Shown piece after piece: positions 38,143 to 47,003 of a DNA stretch of 64,000 nt (position 1 is its first letter; each line of letters begins with the position of its first letter). The stretch covers positions 186,001 through 250,000 of the forward strand of contig NZ_CP064786.1 in the NCBI RefSeq assembly GCF_017094485.1, written 5' to 3'. This stretch comes from Natranaeroarchaeum sulfidigenes (GTDB taxonomy: Archaea; Halobacteriota; Halobacteria; Halobacteriales; Natronoarchaeaceae). The translations under genes were made by a program, and so were the position numbers. The notes beneath the pieces are model-generated. The model searched no databases and was not told the DNA's origin. It was given only the letters and a program-made list of their open reading frames with translations.

Positions 38143-38683
38143 GGCGTCCATTGGCAATTTTCGACCATCCATAATAATTGTTTTGGTTGGATTTGAATAC
38201 GGTGTCTAGGTCAGAGGGTAACATCGTGAAGCGCAGCGAATGCAGTGTGCCCTGCTCGATTTTGGCTGGTAGTACTGTTGAGGAGAAATCGATGATAGAA
38301 ACGCCTTGATCGATATTTGTCGATCTTGACCGCGTCTTACTGAGCAACCAACAAAACTAGTTTCCGATCGGCTCCATACGAGTGATCAACGACTGGTTCG
38401 ATTCGTCGGTGTGGCGGCCGGCATGGCACAAAACATCACAATGACACGCCCCTACGTCGGCGTGCCGTTACCGAAAGCATTCCTACTGGCGAACCGTCTC
38501 GTCCACACAGTTGAGCATTGTTCAACACATGACTTACCCTTGCTCGTCCGCTCCTGTCACGCTAAGGCTGGCTCCCTTCATTCGCCCTGTAACAATAGAC
38601 TGTATCGTGTGTAGAGCCAAAGTACGAGCTGGTATCTTCATTGAAACATAATGCTTATTTGTCCACAAACGAGTTGAGGTAGC
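38143..38683. promoter_or_regulatory. Divergent control region of the TRAP transporter
   Basis: 540 bases between dctP (minus) and dctQ (plus), AT-rich. The dctQ side has CATAATGCTTATTTGTCCAC just before the ATG; the TTTGTCCAC part (38658-38666) also occurs before lutC. The dctP side has AACAATTATTATGG. Small frames in the middle look like chance. Confidence 0.45.
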
Positions 38684-39226
38684 ATGGAGGTTGACCAGTC
38701 ACTGGATCTCTCACGGGAGAGTCTGTTTGATCGGATGGTCCTGTATCTCGCATCCGGAATGTTCTCCTTGATGATCGTCCTCGCGACCATGCAGGTGTTA
38801 ATTCGACTGCTAGATCTACCTGTTGTTGCACAGTGGACCGAACCGGCAGCGCGGTTCACCCTCATTGTCGCGACGTTCTTCGGCGCGGCCGTGGCCTCTC
38901 GGAACCGTGAGCATATTCGCATGACGTTCGTACTCGACAAACTCGAGGAACGTCATCCCACTGTGAGACACTCGTTTGATCTGATTAGCATCATCGTGGT
39001 CGTTGTCTTCGTGCTGTTTGCGCTTATGGGAACGATCCCAGCGGCGATCAATAACTGGGGATCCAACCTCGGTGGGGTTGGGTTCGTAACCAGCGGAATG
39101 CTCTATCTCGGTATTTCGGGTGGGTTGCTCTGCATGCTAGTTTATGAACTCCAGATCCTGTATCGAGACCATCTTCCCGAGTGGCTCAAAAACCTGCTTG
39201 GAGAGCGAGGTGGACTATGGAGCTAG
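38684..39226 (+). CDS. dctQ: TRAP transporter small permease (DctQ family)
   Basis: 180 residues with four membrane helices, for instance MFSLMIVLATMQVLIRLL, FTLIVATFFGAAVASRNREHIRM (the family Arg-x-x-x-His-Ile pattern after helix 2), FDLISIIVVVVFVLFALMG and GMLYLGISGGLLCMLVYEL. DctQ joins the binding protein and DctM in secondary, ion-driven uptake. ATG start. Its end overlaps the dctM start by ten bases, so the subunits are translated together. Confidence 0.92.
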   Translation: MEVDQSLDLSRESLFDRMVLYLASGMFSLMIVLATMQVLIRLLDLPVVAQWTEPAARFTLIVATFFGAAVASRNREHIRMTFVLDKLEERHPTVRHSFDLISIIVVVVFVLFALMGTIPAAINNWGSNLGGVGFVTSGMLYLGISGGLLCMLVYELQILYRDHLPEWLKNLLGERGGLWS

Positions 39227-40512
39227 CGATTATCGGTCTGCTGTTTCTTGGGACGCTGCTGTTCCTTTACGCGCTTGGAGTTCCCGTCGCAGTGGCAATG
39301 GGTGCGACAGTCATCGTCGTAATGGTCTCACCGTATGGGCCTGGAATGAACGCCTCCCTCCTCAGCAATCAGCTCCTGTACGGTCTAAACTCGTTCACTC
39401 TGCTTGCGATCCCGTTTTATCTTGTTCTGGGGAGACTCATGAATCGGAGCGGGATGACAGAGGAAATATTCGAGTTTGCAAACGCTATTATCGGTCATGT
39501 GAAGGGCGGCATCGGGTATGTGAACGTTACTGCGTCGATGATTTTCTCTGGGATGTCAGGACTCGCACTTGCCGACGCTGCTGGTCTTGGCCGGATCGAA
39601 TACGCTGCAATGCGTGAATACGATTACGACAAGGATATTGCGCTCGGAATTACTGGTAGCTCAGCGATAATCGGTCCGATCATTCCACCCAGCGTTCCGA
39701 TCATCATCTACGGTGTTCTTGCTGAGGAATCTATCGGCGATCTCTTTCTTGCCGGGGTCATCCCCGGCCTCCTGCTCGGGGCGTTCTTGCTTGGAATGGT
39801 GTTTATCGCCGCCTTGAAACGGGGGTACGGCGGTGCCGGTGAATTCAGTATCACCAACGTCGTTCGGTCGTTCTCGGGAGCGTTCGCTGCCCTTCTGATC
39901 CCAGTTTTGATCGTTGGTGGGATCCTTTCCGGCATCTTCACAGCGACCGAAGCTGGTGCGATAACAGTCGTCTATGTGCTGATTGTTGGGACGGTTCTGG
40001 GCGATCTCACACTCACCGGTATTATCGAGGAGATTCGCGATGCGACAGTCGAAACGTTCGCACTGACCTTCATTATCGCCGTTGCGGCTGCCTACGGACT
40101 GGTTGCTCTCGAACTCCGCTTGCCGATGATGATGGCTGACGCGGTTACCGCAGTGACGGATAATCCGACGATGGTTCTTCTACTACTTGTCGTGCTCTTC
40201 CTCGTCGTCGGGACGTTCATGGAGACGATTGCCGCGATCACGATTCTGGTTCCCGTGCTCATGCCTGTCGTCGATATGGTTGGGATCGATCCGATTCACT
40301 TCGGGATTGTTATGATTCTCTCGCTCATGATCGGCCTTCTGACCCCTCCGTTCGGAGTGATCCTCTTCGTGCTCGAGAAAGTCACAGACGCAACACTTGA
40401 AGAGGTAATGTACGCGGTGCTTCCGTGGTATATCCCGTTGATCATCGTTCTTCTGTTGGTGATCTTTATCCCTGATCTGACGACGTACATACCCTATGAA
40501 CTGAGTCAGTAA
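39217..40512 (+). CDS. dctM: TRAP transporter large permease (DctM family)
   Basis: 431 residues from the ATG at 39217 (MELAIIGLLFLG), with 11-12 helices. Family landmarks: GVPVAVAMG, LLAIPFYLVLGRLMNRSGMTEEIFEFANAIIGHVKGGIGYVNV, FSGMSGLALADAAGLGRIEYAAM, GSSAIIGPIIPPSVPIIIYGVLA, GIFTATEAGAI and LTPPFGVILFVL. The ion- and substrate-coupling elevator domain is complete. Overlaps dctQ. Followed by a convergent gap of 170 bases that holds a weak CCGAG/CTCGG hairpin but no T-run. Confidence 0.94.
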   Translation: MELAIIGLLFLGTLLFLYALGVPVAVAMGATVIVVMVSPYGPGMNASLLSNQLLYGLNSFTLLAIPFYLVLGRLMNRSGMTEEIFEFANAIIGHVKGGIGYVNVTASMIFSGMSGLALADAAGLGRIEYAAMREYDYDKDIALGITGSSAIIGPIIPPSVPIIIYGVLAEESIGDLFLAGVIPGLLLGAFLLGMVFIAALKRGYGGAGEFSITNVVRSFSGAFAALLIPVLIVGGILSGIFTATEAGAITVVYVLIVGTVLGDLTLTGIIEEIRDATVETFALTFIIAVAAAYGLVALELRLPMMMADAVTAVTDNPTMVLLLLVVLFLVVGTFMETIAAITILVPVLMPVVDMVGIDPIHFGIVMILSLMIGLLTPPFGVILFVLEKVTDATLEEVMYAVLPWYIPLIIVLLLVIFIPDLTTYIPYELSQ

Positions 40513-40681
40513 CCCCGAGGGCTGGGTTTCATCTCTCGGAGGTGGCTTCCGTAGAGTTCGTTTCTATCACTTGTCTCTCCCGGTTTGTGGACGAGACGTT
40601 TTCGGTCTATATAACGGTAAAAAACGAGTACACGAGATCACCTATAACGCTGACTGCCGCGATGTGTGACAGGCGGATTCC

Positions 40682-42868
40682 TCACGAGCCGCTCGCAGTC
40701 GGGTCGAGCAGTTCAATCGGATGTGGGGGTCGCCTACCAGTGAGGTCGCCTATCTGATCCTGGCAGGACGTCCCGCTGGCGACGGTTATACCACTGGCAT
40801 CCTCTTGTTGGTCCTTTAACCGGGATCCGACTTCCATACTGAGTTCGTAGTAGTCGTTTTTGTACCCGAACGAGCCAGCCATGCCACAACACTCGGTATC
40901 ACTCGTTGTAACTTCATACCCCATGGTTTCGAGGATCGCAACTGTATGTGCCTCGAGACCGAGCGTTCTCTGCTGACAGTGGCTGTGATAGAACACGGGA
41001 GAGTCAGCTCCGCCGGACAGGACCTCGAGACCGGCCCCATTCTCGTGAAGTCCATATACGTATTCCATGAGCTCGTAACTGTTCTCCGCAAGCCGGCCGA
41101 ACGACTCATCGTCGAGAAGTTTTTGGTAGTCTTGTCGGAACATCGCAAGATCGCTTGGTTCGACGACGACTACGTCGTAGTTTTCTTCAATGTACGGTGT
41201 GAGACGATCCGTGACGTCCTCAGCGTGATCCTGTGCGGTCTCGATCATTCCCTGTGATAGTGGCGCACGGCCACTGGAACGGACGGCTGGAACCTCGACG
41301 GCCACGTCAAGTGCTTCGAGCGTTCTAACTGCTGCCTTTCCACGTTCGGGATCGATGTGGTTGGTATAGAGGTCAGGATAAAGAACGGCCCGTCTCCGGG
41401 GATCCTCCGGCTCCTGGACGTTGCGCGACTCGAACCACTCGCATAGCGTTTCGCTAGCGAAGGACGGTAGATCACGGCGGGAGTCGATCCCGATCACACG
41501 TTCGAGCACTTTCGGTGTCGGGCCGAGGTCAGCAACCCAGTTCGAGAGTGGTGCGGTAGCAGTCCCGAGCTTTGCGATGGTCTCGAAGTTTCCGAAGAAC
41601 CGTTTATCCAGATCAGTTCCAGTGGGCTCTTCGTCCGGCAGCAGGCTGTCGACGAGATGATCAAATTTTTTCGGATCTTTTCCGCGATTGATCCTGTCGC
41701 GAACGACTGTGTTGATCCATGGGATGTCAATCTTTACAGGACACTGATTGACACAGCGAGAACAGCCAGTACAGAGATCGTTGAACTCGGCTGCCGATTC
41801 CTGTCCGTGGACGCCCGCCTCCCAGCCAGTAGCGATCCCCCCGGTGTACGTTTCGCCACCGAAGGCGTGACCGCCGACCGACTGGAAATTCGCACAGGAG
41901 TTGAGACACGCTGAACAGCGGATACAGTAAAGCGTCTCTCGCAACTCGTCATCCTCCCGCATCTCCAGTCGACCATTATCTATCAATACGAGATGAAACT
42001 CTCGCTCCTCTGCGTCGACCGGTGGGGTGTCTATCGGTGGCGAAAACAGCGGTGTATACGAGGTTATCGGTTGTCCTGTTCCCGAACGTGCAACAAGCTG
42101 AACGAACGGAGCGAGATCTTCGATCGAAGGAACGATCTTTTCGACGCCGGCCAAAGCGATATGCGTATCCGTGGCTTCGACTACCTTTCGCGCGTTGCCT
42201 TCGTTGGTGATGAGAGCCATCGTACCCGTGTCCGCGGCTAAGAAGTTTGCCCCCGTCATCCCGATATCTGCTTCGTCAATCTGCTCGGCAAGATGGTCGC
42301 GTGCGAACCGAGTCAGTTCTTCTGCGGTTTCTAGAGGCTGCTCGGGATCGAAGTGTTGGTTGAACAAGGAGGCTATCTCGTCTCTTGACTTGTGAAGGCC
42401 GGGACCGACGATGTGCGAGGGTTCTTCGTTGGCGATCTGAATGACCAGCTCGCCGAGATCAGTTTCAACAGGCTCGATTCCAGCGTCTTCGAGCGCAGTA
42501 TTGACCTCGATTTCTTCACTTGTCATCGACTTGCTTTTCACGACCGTTTCGGCATTTGCTTGTTCGCAGACCTCACGAATGTACTCATTAGCATCGTCGG
42601 CATTGTCGGCGATATAGACGGAGCCACCGTTTGCTTCGATACTTTCGGTCAACTCTTCGATCAATTCAGGAAGCCGCTCGATTGCGTCTTCCTTGATCGA
42701 ACGCGCCCGTTCACGCAATTCCTCATGTCGATTCTCTCCGAGCTCCTCGAAGGCGCGGTATCTGTCGACGTTAAGCCGCCGCGTATTCTCGGAAATAATC
42801 TCTCCTTCCGTCTTCATGAGATGACGAATACCGGCCGCGAGGTCATCGTCTGTGGACTCACTACTCAT
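40682..42868 (-). CDS. Fused LutB-LutA-type lactate-utilisation iron-sulfur protein
   Basis: 728 residues. Residues 60-300 are the LUD domain of LutB; then two 4Fe-4S motifs, CIRCSACLNSC (315-325) and CTGCSRCVNQC (366-376), with PVKIDIP. Residues 490-728 are the CCG half that is a separate LutA in Bacillus. Its second CCG is intact (HCQQ at 630-633, ECCG at 659-662). The first is degenerate: the expected CCGRPL is SSGRAPLSQG (531-540) and the PSC position is PSD (571-573). Together with LutC it should oxidise lactate to pyruvate. It overlaps lutC by eight bases. Confidence 0.9.
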   Translation of the reverse strand: MSSESTDDDLAAGIRHLMKTEGEIISENTRRLNVDRYRAFEELGENRHEELRERARSIKEDAIERLPELIEELTESIEANGGSVYIADNADDANEYIREVCEQANAETVVKSKSMTSEEIEVNTALEDAGIEPVETDLGELVIQIANEEPSHIVGPGLHKSRDEIASLFNQHFDPEQPLETAEELTRFARDHLAEQIDEADIGMTGANFLAADTGTMALITNEGNARKVVEATDTHIALAGVEKIVPSIEDLAPFVQLVARSGTGQPITSYTPLFSPPIDTPPVDAEEREFHLVLIDNGRLEMREDDELRETLYCIRCSACLNSCANFQSVGGHAFGGETYTGGIATGWEAGVHGQESAAEFNDLCTGCSRCVNQCPVKIDIPWINTVVRDRINRGKDPKKFDHLVDSLLPDEEPTGTDLDKRFFGNFETIAKLGTATAPLSNWVADLGPTPKVLERVIGIDSRRDLPSFASETLCEWFESRNVQEPEDPRRRAVLYPDLYTNHIDPERGKAAVRTLEALDVAVEVPAVRSSGRAPLSQGMIETAQDHAEDVTDRLTPYIEENYDVVVVEPSDLAMFRQDYQKLLDDESFGRLAENSYELMEYVYGLHENGAGLEVLSGGADSPVFYHSHCQQRTLGLEAHTVAILETMGYEVTTSDTECCGMAGSFGYKNDYYELSMEVGSRLKDQQEDASGITVASGTSCQDQIGDLTGRRPPHPIELLDPTASGS

Positions 42869-43361
42869 CGTCGATCACCACAATGTGTAGCTCCCCGGGT
42901 CCGTGTACACCCGTCACGAGCGCACCCATGTCGCCAGTCGTGCTCGGCCCAGTAACGAGCACGGCGTCGTTTCCGTCTGTCCGATACCGATCGGCAATCC
43001 GGGTGAACGCTGTTTCTACGTCCCGAACCAGGTCGTCGCTTTCGACGACTGCTATGTGCCGCTCTGGGAAGAGACTGAACGGTCCGCCCATCCGCTCATC
43101 GGATGGAATGAGGACGCTTCCAAGAGATTGGACACCCAGTGGTGCGGACGTGATACCGCTTTCGGCGACTTGCAACTCGGCCTTATTTGGATCTGTCTCG
43201 ATCATCTCTGGAAGCGATACACCATCAAACGACAGAGGCGTACCGATTGCGGGCTGACAAGCGAGTTCCGCAATGGTTTCAGCGGCTTCCGAACGGTCTA
43301 CCGCGTGAACTGTTGCGCCGGCGTTCGACGCGGCAGTGGAGAACCGATCGACGGCGCTCAT
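42861..43361 (-). CDS. lutC: LutC-type LUD-domain protein
   Basis: 166 residues from the ATG at 43361 (MSAVDRFSTAASNAG). The single LUD domain ends in the family signature VTGPSTTGDMGALVTGVHGPGELHIVVID. It is shorter than Bacillus LutC (about 240) because the N-terminal helical part is reduced. First gene of a two-gene operon with the LutBA fusion, overlapping it by eight bases. A TATA-like TTTAAATCG on the minus strand near 43451-43460, with TTTGTCCAC beside it, may be the promoter. Confidence 0.88.
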   Translation of the reverse strand: MSAVDRFSTAASNAGATVHAVDRSEAAETIAELACQPAIGTPLSFDGVSLPEMIETDPNKAELQVAESGITSAPLGVQSLGSVLIPSDERMGGPFSLFPERHIAVVESDDLVRDVETAFTRIADRYRTDGNDAVLVTGPSTTGDMGALVTGVHGPGELHIVVIDDE

Positions 43362-44493
43362 TGGTATCCCCTCCACAGTGAAACGGCACTGTCGGCTGTG
43401 TCGAACGTACTCTTAGCTAGGCACTCCATCTCGTACTATCTTTTGTCCACGATTTAAAAAAGGTTTCGTGCCCACGATAGGCAGTTCAGATGACGTTTGG
43501 GCTCTGCGGTGATGAGTCCGAACGGTAACGGTAGGGTGCCCCCAGATTAAACCTGGGGCGATACTCCGAACGTCAGCACGACAGTCCACCAATGACGGCT
43601 TGGCCGACCGACCAGTACGTTTGATGGCTTAACGCTGCTCTGTACAATCGGATCCCTCGGCAGACCCGGAAGCACAACGGTCAGGTCTTGTTAATCGAAC
43701 AACAGTTCCCGGCGGACTGTCCAGACACTCGACTTTCGTGTACGTGGCAATCCGGGAACGGAATGACGTGTCACATACGCGGCTTGAACCGACTAACACT
43801 ATCTTCGTGCTCACTCGTTCCTTCCTACGGTGCGGGAGATACATGAACTGAGGGACGTCCTGCTTCTCGTCAATACGGCAACTCAGCTCAGAGGAGTGGG
43901 CGATGTTCAGATCGGGATGAAAAAGTAAAAGGGTGCATTTTCGAAGGATCTATACCAACAACGCATACCTCAACGGTAGTGTTGAACAGATTGACGTAGA
44001 CCGTGTTGAATAGGAAGCGACACCAGTGCTGCTGATGACGCTGGGCACTTAGACTCTCTCGACGCATTATTGATCTGTAGTGCTGGTTATGTTCTTTTTA
44101 CAGGAATAATTTAATTCTTACAAACTGGCTAAAAGTTTTGTTCTTGTGAATCCTGTTGATTCAGAAACAGCCGAATCGATCAGGCAGGGCTTGCATCAAC
44201 TACAACTACTGTTTTCGCCCGTCCTTTCTCGCCACACTACCGGGAGAAAACGACGATGAGGGCGGGTATTTTTCTTGCTGACGCACGTTCACACCTACAG
44301 CCTACTCACGACACGGAATCGATTTCAGAGACGAAAAACACGGGAATTAAAATAGTGCTGAACATATATTTCGAGAAGTAAAATGACAAACCTACTCGTT
44401 TAGTAATGCTTTAGCCACGCCGAAGCCGCCACTGCCGACGACTGGCCCAGATTATTAGCCTTCGCAATGCACCAGCGTATCTGAACGTGACCT
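43362..44493. other. Gene-poor region between lutC and iclR
   Basis: About 1.1 kb with no convincing gene. Features: a hairpin GCCCCCAG/CTGGGGC with one bulge near 43530-43558, and at 44216-44273 a nested structure (outer CGCCC/GGGCG, inner TTTCTC/GAGAAA) followed by TATTTTT. A somewhat GC-richer part (43490-43860) has short frames on both strands that match nothing I know. It may hold a small RNA or decayed genes. Confidence 0.4.
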
Positions 44494-45270
44494 TCAGTAG
44501 TGGTTGTAGCGAAGTTCGGCGACGTTTGCTCGATTTCTAACGGCCTCGATGATGTCTTGTTTTATTTCCTCCTCCTCTCCCATGACAATCCGTTGACGTG
44601 GTCCTGAGACCGAGATCGCAGCGACGACGTCGCCAGTTGTAGTATCGAAGATAGGAACTGCAATTGCGACGACACCACTCCGTCGTTCTTCATTCTCAAC
44701 TGCAATCCCTCTATCTCGTATCCGTTCAAGCGCATCGAACAGGTCTTCTTTGTCAGTGATGGTTTTTGATGTTGCCGATGGAAGTCCGTGCTTTTTGACT
44801 ATCTCAGTAACACGAGATGTTGTCATGTGTGCCAACAGCACTTTGCCGATTGCCGTCCAATGCATGTGTGTAAATTCGCCTGTTGACGTGTTGTCATAGA
44901 TGGCGTCCCCAAACTCAGACTTGTAAAGAATAACTCGTTTCCCGTTCTGTTCTACACCCAAGTGTGCTGCTTCTTCTACCTCTGATGCGAGCTTGTCCAC
45001 TTCTTCTCTTGCAGAGCGATAGATGCCCCGACGACGCCGAGCATAACTCCCGGTTTCGAGAAATCGCAACCCGATATCGTATTTGTCGTCTTCTTTATTA
45101 ATGTATCCGTGTTTTTTGAGAGTTTGAAGGTGGACGTACACGGTACTTTTCGGCATATCGATCTGTTTTGCGAGTTCCGAGACGCCGATCGGTCCCTGCT
45201 CGGAGACATGTTCGACGATATCTAACGCATGTTCTACTGATTTTATGTACCTATTCTTGGGGTCGCTCAT
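44494..45270 (-). CDS. IclR-family transcriptional regulator
   Basis: 258 residues from the ATG at 45270 (MSDPKNRYIKSVEHALDIVEHV); a GTG two codons earlier is possible. N-terminal winged helix about 8-75 (GPIGVSELAKQIDMPKSTVYVHLQTLKKHGYI), then the IclR effector domain (about 85-255: GVEQNGKRVILYKSEF, MHWTAIGKVLLAHM, ERRSGVVAIAVPIFDTTTGDVVAAISVSGP). Such regulators usually bind a small carboxylate made or used by the neighbouring pathway, so control of the lut and TRAP genes is likely. A palindrome over its own TATA box suggests autoregulation. Confidence 0.92.
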   Translation of the reverse strand: MSDPKNRYIKSVEHALDIVEHVSEQGPIGVSELAKQIDMPKSTVYVHLQTLKKHGYINKEDDKYDIGLRFLETGSYARRRRGIYRSAREEVDKLASEVEEAAHLGVEQNGKRVILYKSEFGDAIYDNTSTGEFTHMHWTAIGKVLLAHMTTSRVTEIVKKHGLPSATSKTITDKEDLFDALERIRDRGIAVENEERRSGVVAIAVPIFDTTTGDVVAAISVSGPRQRIVMGEEEEIKQDIIEAVRNRANVAELRYNHY

Positions 45271-45284
45271 ACCCACAACTGTCT

Positions 45285-45313
45285 CAGGACCACGTATATA
45301 CGCTGTGCTCCTG
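45285..45313 (-). promoter_or_regulatory. Operator-like palindrome over the iclR promoter
   Basis: CAGGACCAC (45285-45293) and GTGCTCCTG (45305-45313) are inverted copies with one mismatch. The 11-base centre holds GTATATAC, which lies about 25 bases before the iclR ATG and so is the probable TATA box of a leaderless message. A dimer bound here would block the promoter. Confidence 0.55.
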
Positions 45314-46101
45314 AAGACATTTATTCATTCTTATTAAAAAATGTAATAACTCCAGCGATTACCGATTCTGTTCATATCGTTCGAACTATCTGGCGAGGTA
45401 TATTGAATGACAACACAATCTGTAGAAATCATACATTTGTATTAGGAAACATTCCAAAAAATCACTTATTCTGTGTTCGGGTCTTTTGCCTGCTACATTG
45501 AGCGAATAACTGAGCATTTCGCGGAGTTCAGTTTGTCTGTGGATCGCACCTGTACTATTAAATGGGGCATCTATCATAGCAGATGAGTCCAAGAAAGAAC
45601 ATACATCTGACTATTGTCAGTATCCTATAAATAGTGGCTCTTGATCGGTCTTGGCCGGCTGAGGTGCGGCCGATTTCGACGCTGATCGAGCTTTACTCAC
45701 GATCGCGAGAACAGTCCACCATATATTATAAATACTGGCTATTGGCTACTCCTAAACTGAAAAGGGGTGGCCATGCTTTTATTGCCTTTCAATTATGCTG
45801 GCTCACGCCCGAGCTGTATTGCTGTCATCTACTTAATGACGTGTTGGCTTCTTGATTAACACCGATTGCCAAAGGTCGGTCATGATCGAGAGCCGCTGTT
45901 GATTTCAAGGCGTCTGTCGAGCGTCTCTGCTGTCGTAATATCAATACAATTTTGTTAGGTCATAATTATCATAAAAATATAATTTAATCCGGATACTGTA
46001 GTGTCGGGCCGTAATCCGGATGCAGCGGCGATATGAACCTCTGTGCACTCGTTGGATGGTTGCCCCTGTTGTGGTTCCGATTGCTACGGCTCCTCCGACC
46101 A
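45314..46101. other. AT-rich intergenic region between iclR and the Sir2 gene
   Basis: About 790 bases without a convincing gene. A TATA-like CCTATAAATAGTGG at 45624-45637 precedes a GC-rich patch with a 73-codon open frame (from 45634) whose later half is AT-rich and not acidic; I do not accept it as a gene. The area 45920-46000 is very AT-rich. Confidence 0.4.
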
Positions 46102-46851
46102 CTATAGCCCACAGACCGCATCCGCGAGCGCGGGCAGCACCTCGGTGACGTCCGCCCGGAAGTCGTAGTCGGCGCTGGCGGTAAACGGTGTCAGATCGTA
46201 GTTGATGACTGCGAGCGTCGCGCCGTCACGACGGGCCGGGAGTGAGGCGGCGGGCTGTACCTGCAATGAGGAACCGGCGACGATCAATACGTCACTGTCG
46301 GCGACGAGTTCCCGGGCGGTCGAGAGCGCTTCGGGGGTTAGGTCCTCGCCGAATAGCACAACGTCGGGTTTGTAGATCCCGCCACACTCACAGGTCGGCG
46401 GACCGTCCCCGTCCTCGACGAGATCGAACGCCCACTCGGCGTCCCACTGTGTCCCACAGTCCCCACAGACCACTCGCCGGGCGTTCCCGTGCAACTCGAT
46501 CAGCCGCTCGGTTCCGGCTTCGGCGTGCAGCCCGTCGGTGTTCTGCGTAATGACGGCAGTCAGCGGTCCCTCGCGTTCGAGTCGAGCCAGCGCGTTGTGT
46601 GCGGCGTTCGGCGCGACGTCCTCGGGCAGCATTCGCTCCTGCAGTCGCAGGCGGTCCTCCCAGAATCCCCCGGGATCGCGTCTGAACCGCCGCCGGTGAA
46701 ACGACTGGGGGTCGAACTCCTCTCCCCAGATGCCATCCTCGCCGCGAAAGGAGGGGATCCCCGATGCGGTACTCAGGCCCGCCCCGGTCAGGGCGACCGC
46801 CGAGTCGGCTGCCTGCAGGTCCTCCGCAAGCGCTGTCAGCGTGTCGTCCAT
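46102..46851 (-). CDS. Sir2-family NAD-dependent protein deacylase
   Basis: 249 residues from the ATG at 46851 (MDDTLTALAEDLQAADSAVA). NAD site GAGLSTASGIPSFRG (23-37), ITQNTDGLH (101-109), catalytic His121 (LHGN), zinc Cys 129, 132, 154 and 156 (CGDC ... CECG), GSSLQVQPAASLP and INYD. All key residues are intact; length is normal for prokaryotic sirtuins. Removes acyl groups from lysines, for example on chromatin protein or acyl-CoA synthetase. Divergent from the P450 gene. The longer open frame upstream to 46968 is not acidic and was rejected. Confidence 0.93.
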   Translation of the reverse strand: MDDTLTALAEDLQAADSAVALTGAGLSTASGIPSFRGEDGIWGEEFDPQSFHRRRFRRDPGGFWEDRLRLQERMLPEDVAPNAAHNALARLEREGPLTAVITQNTDGLHAEAGTERLIELHGNARRVVCGDCGTQWDAEWAFDLVEDGDGPPTCECGGIYKPDVVLFGEDLTPEALSTARELVADSDVLIVAGSSLQVQPAASLPARRDGATLAVINYDLTPFTASADYDFRADVTEVLPALADAVCGL

Positions 46852-47003
46852 ACGGGATCGTTGATGACGGCGATTGAAAGCTCCCCCGGCCGGTCCGGCC
46901 ACACCGTGGAGACCGTCTATTGCAATTAAATTGTATACATCCAGTACAGTTCGGCCACGGACTGGCAATTCGCGTTTTTACGCTGCTCCGACAGTATTCT
47001 ACC

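Noticed and set aside
43505-43540. Hammerhead-ribozyme-like text GTGATGAGTCC
   Set aside because: It resembles the CTGATGAGTCC core in one strand only; the required GGAC-GAAA partner and the three stems are missing.
45634-45855. 73-codon frame after a TATA-like CCTATAAATAG
   Set aside because: Half GC-rich, half AT-rich, not acidic, no family match; more likely decayed DNA.
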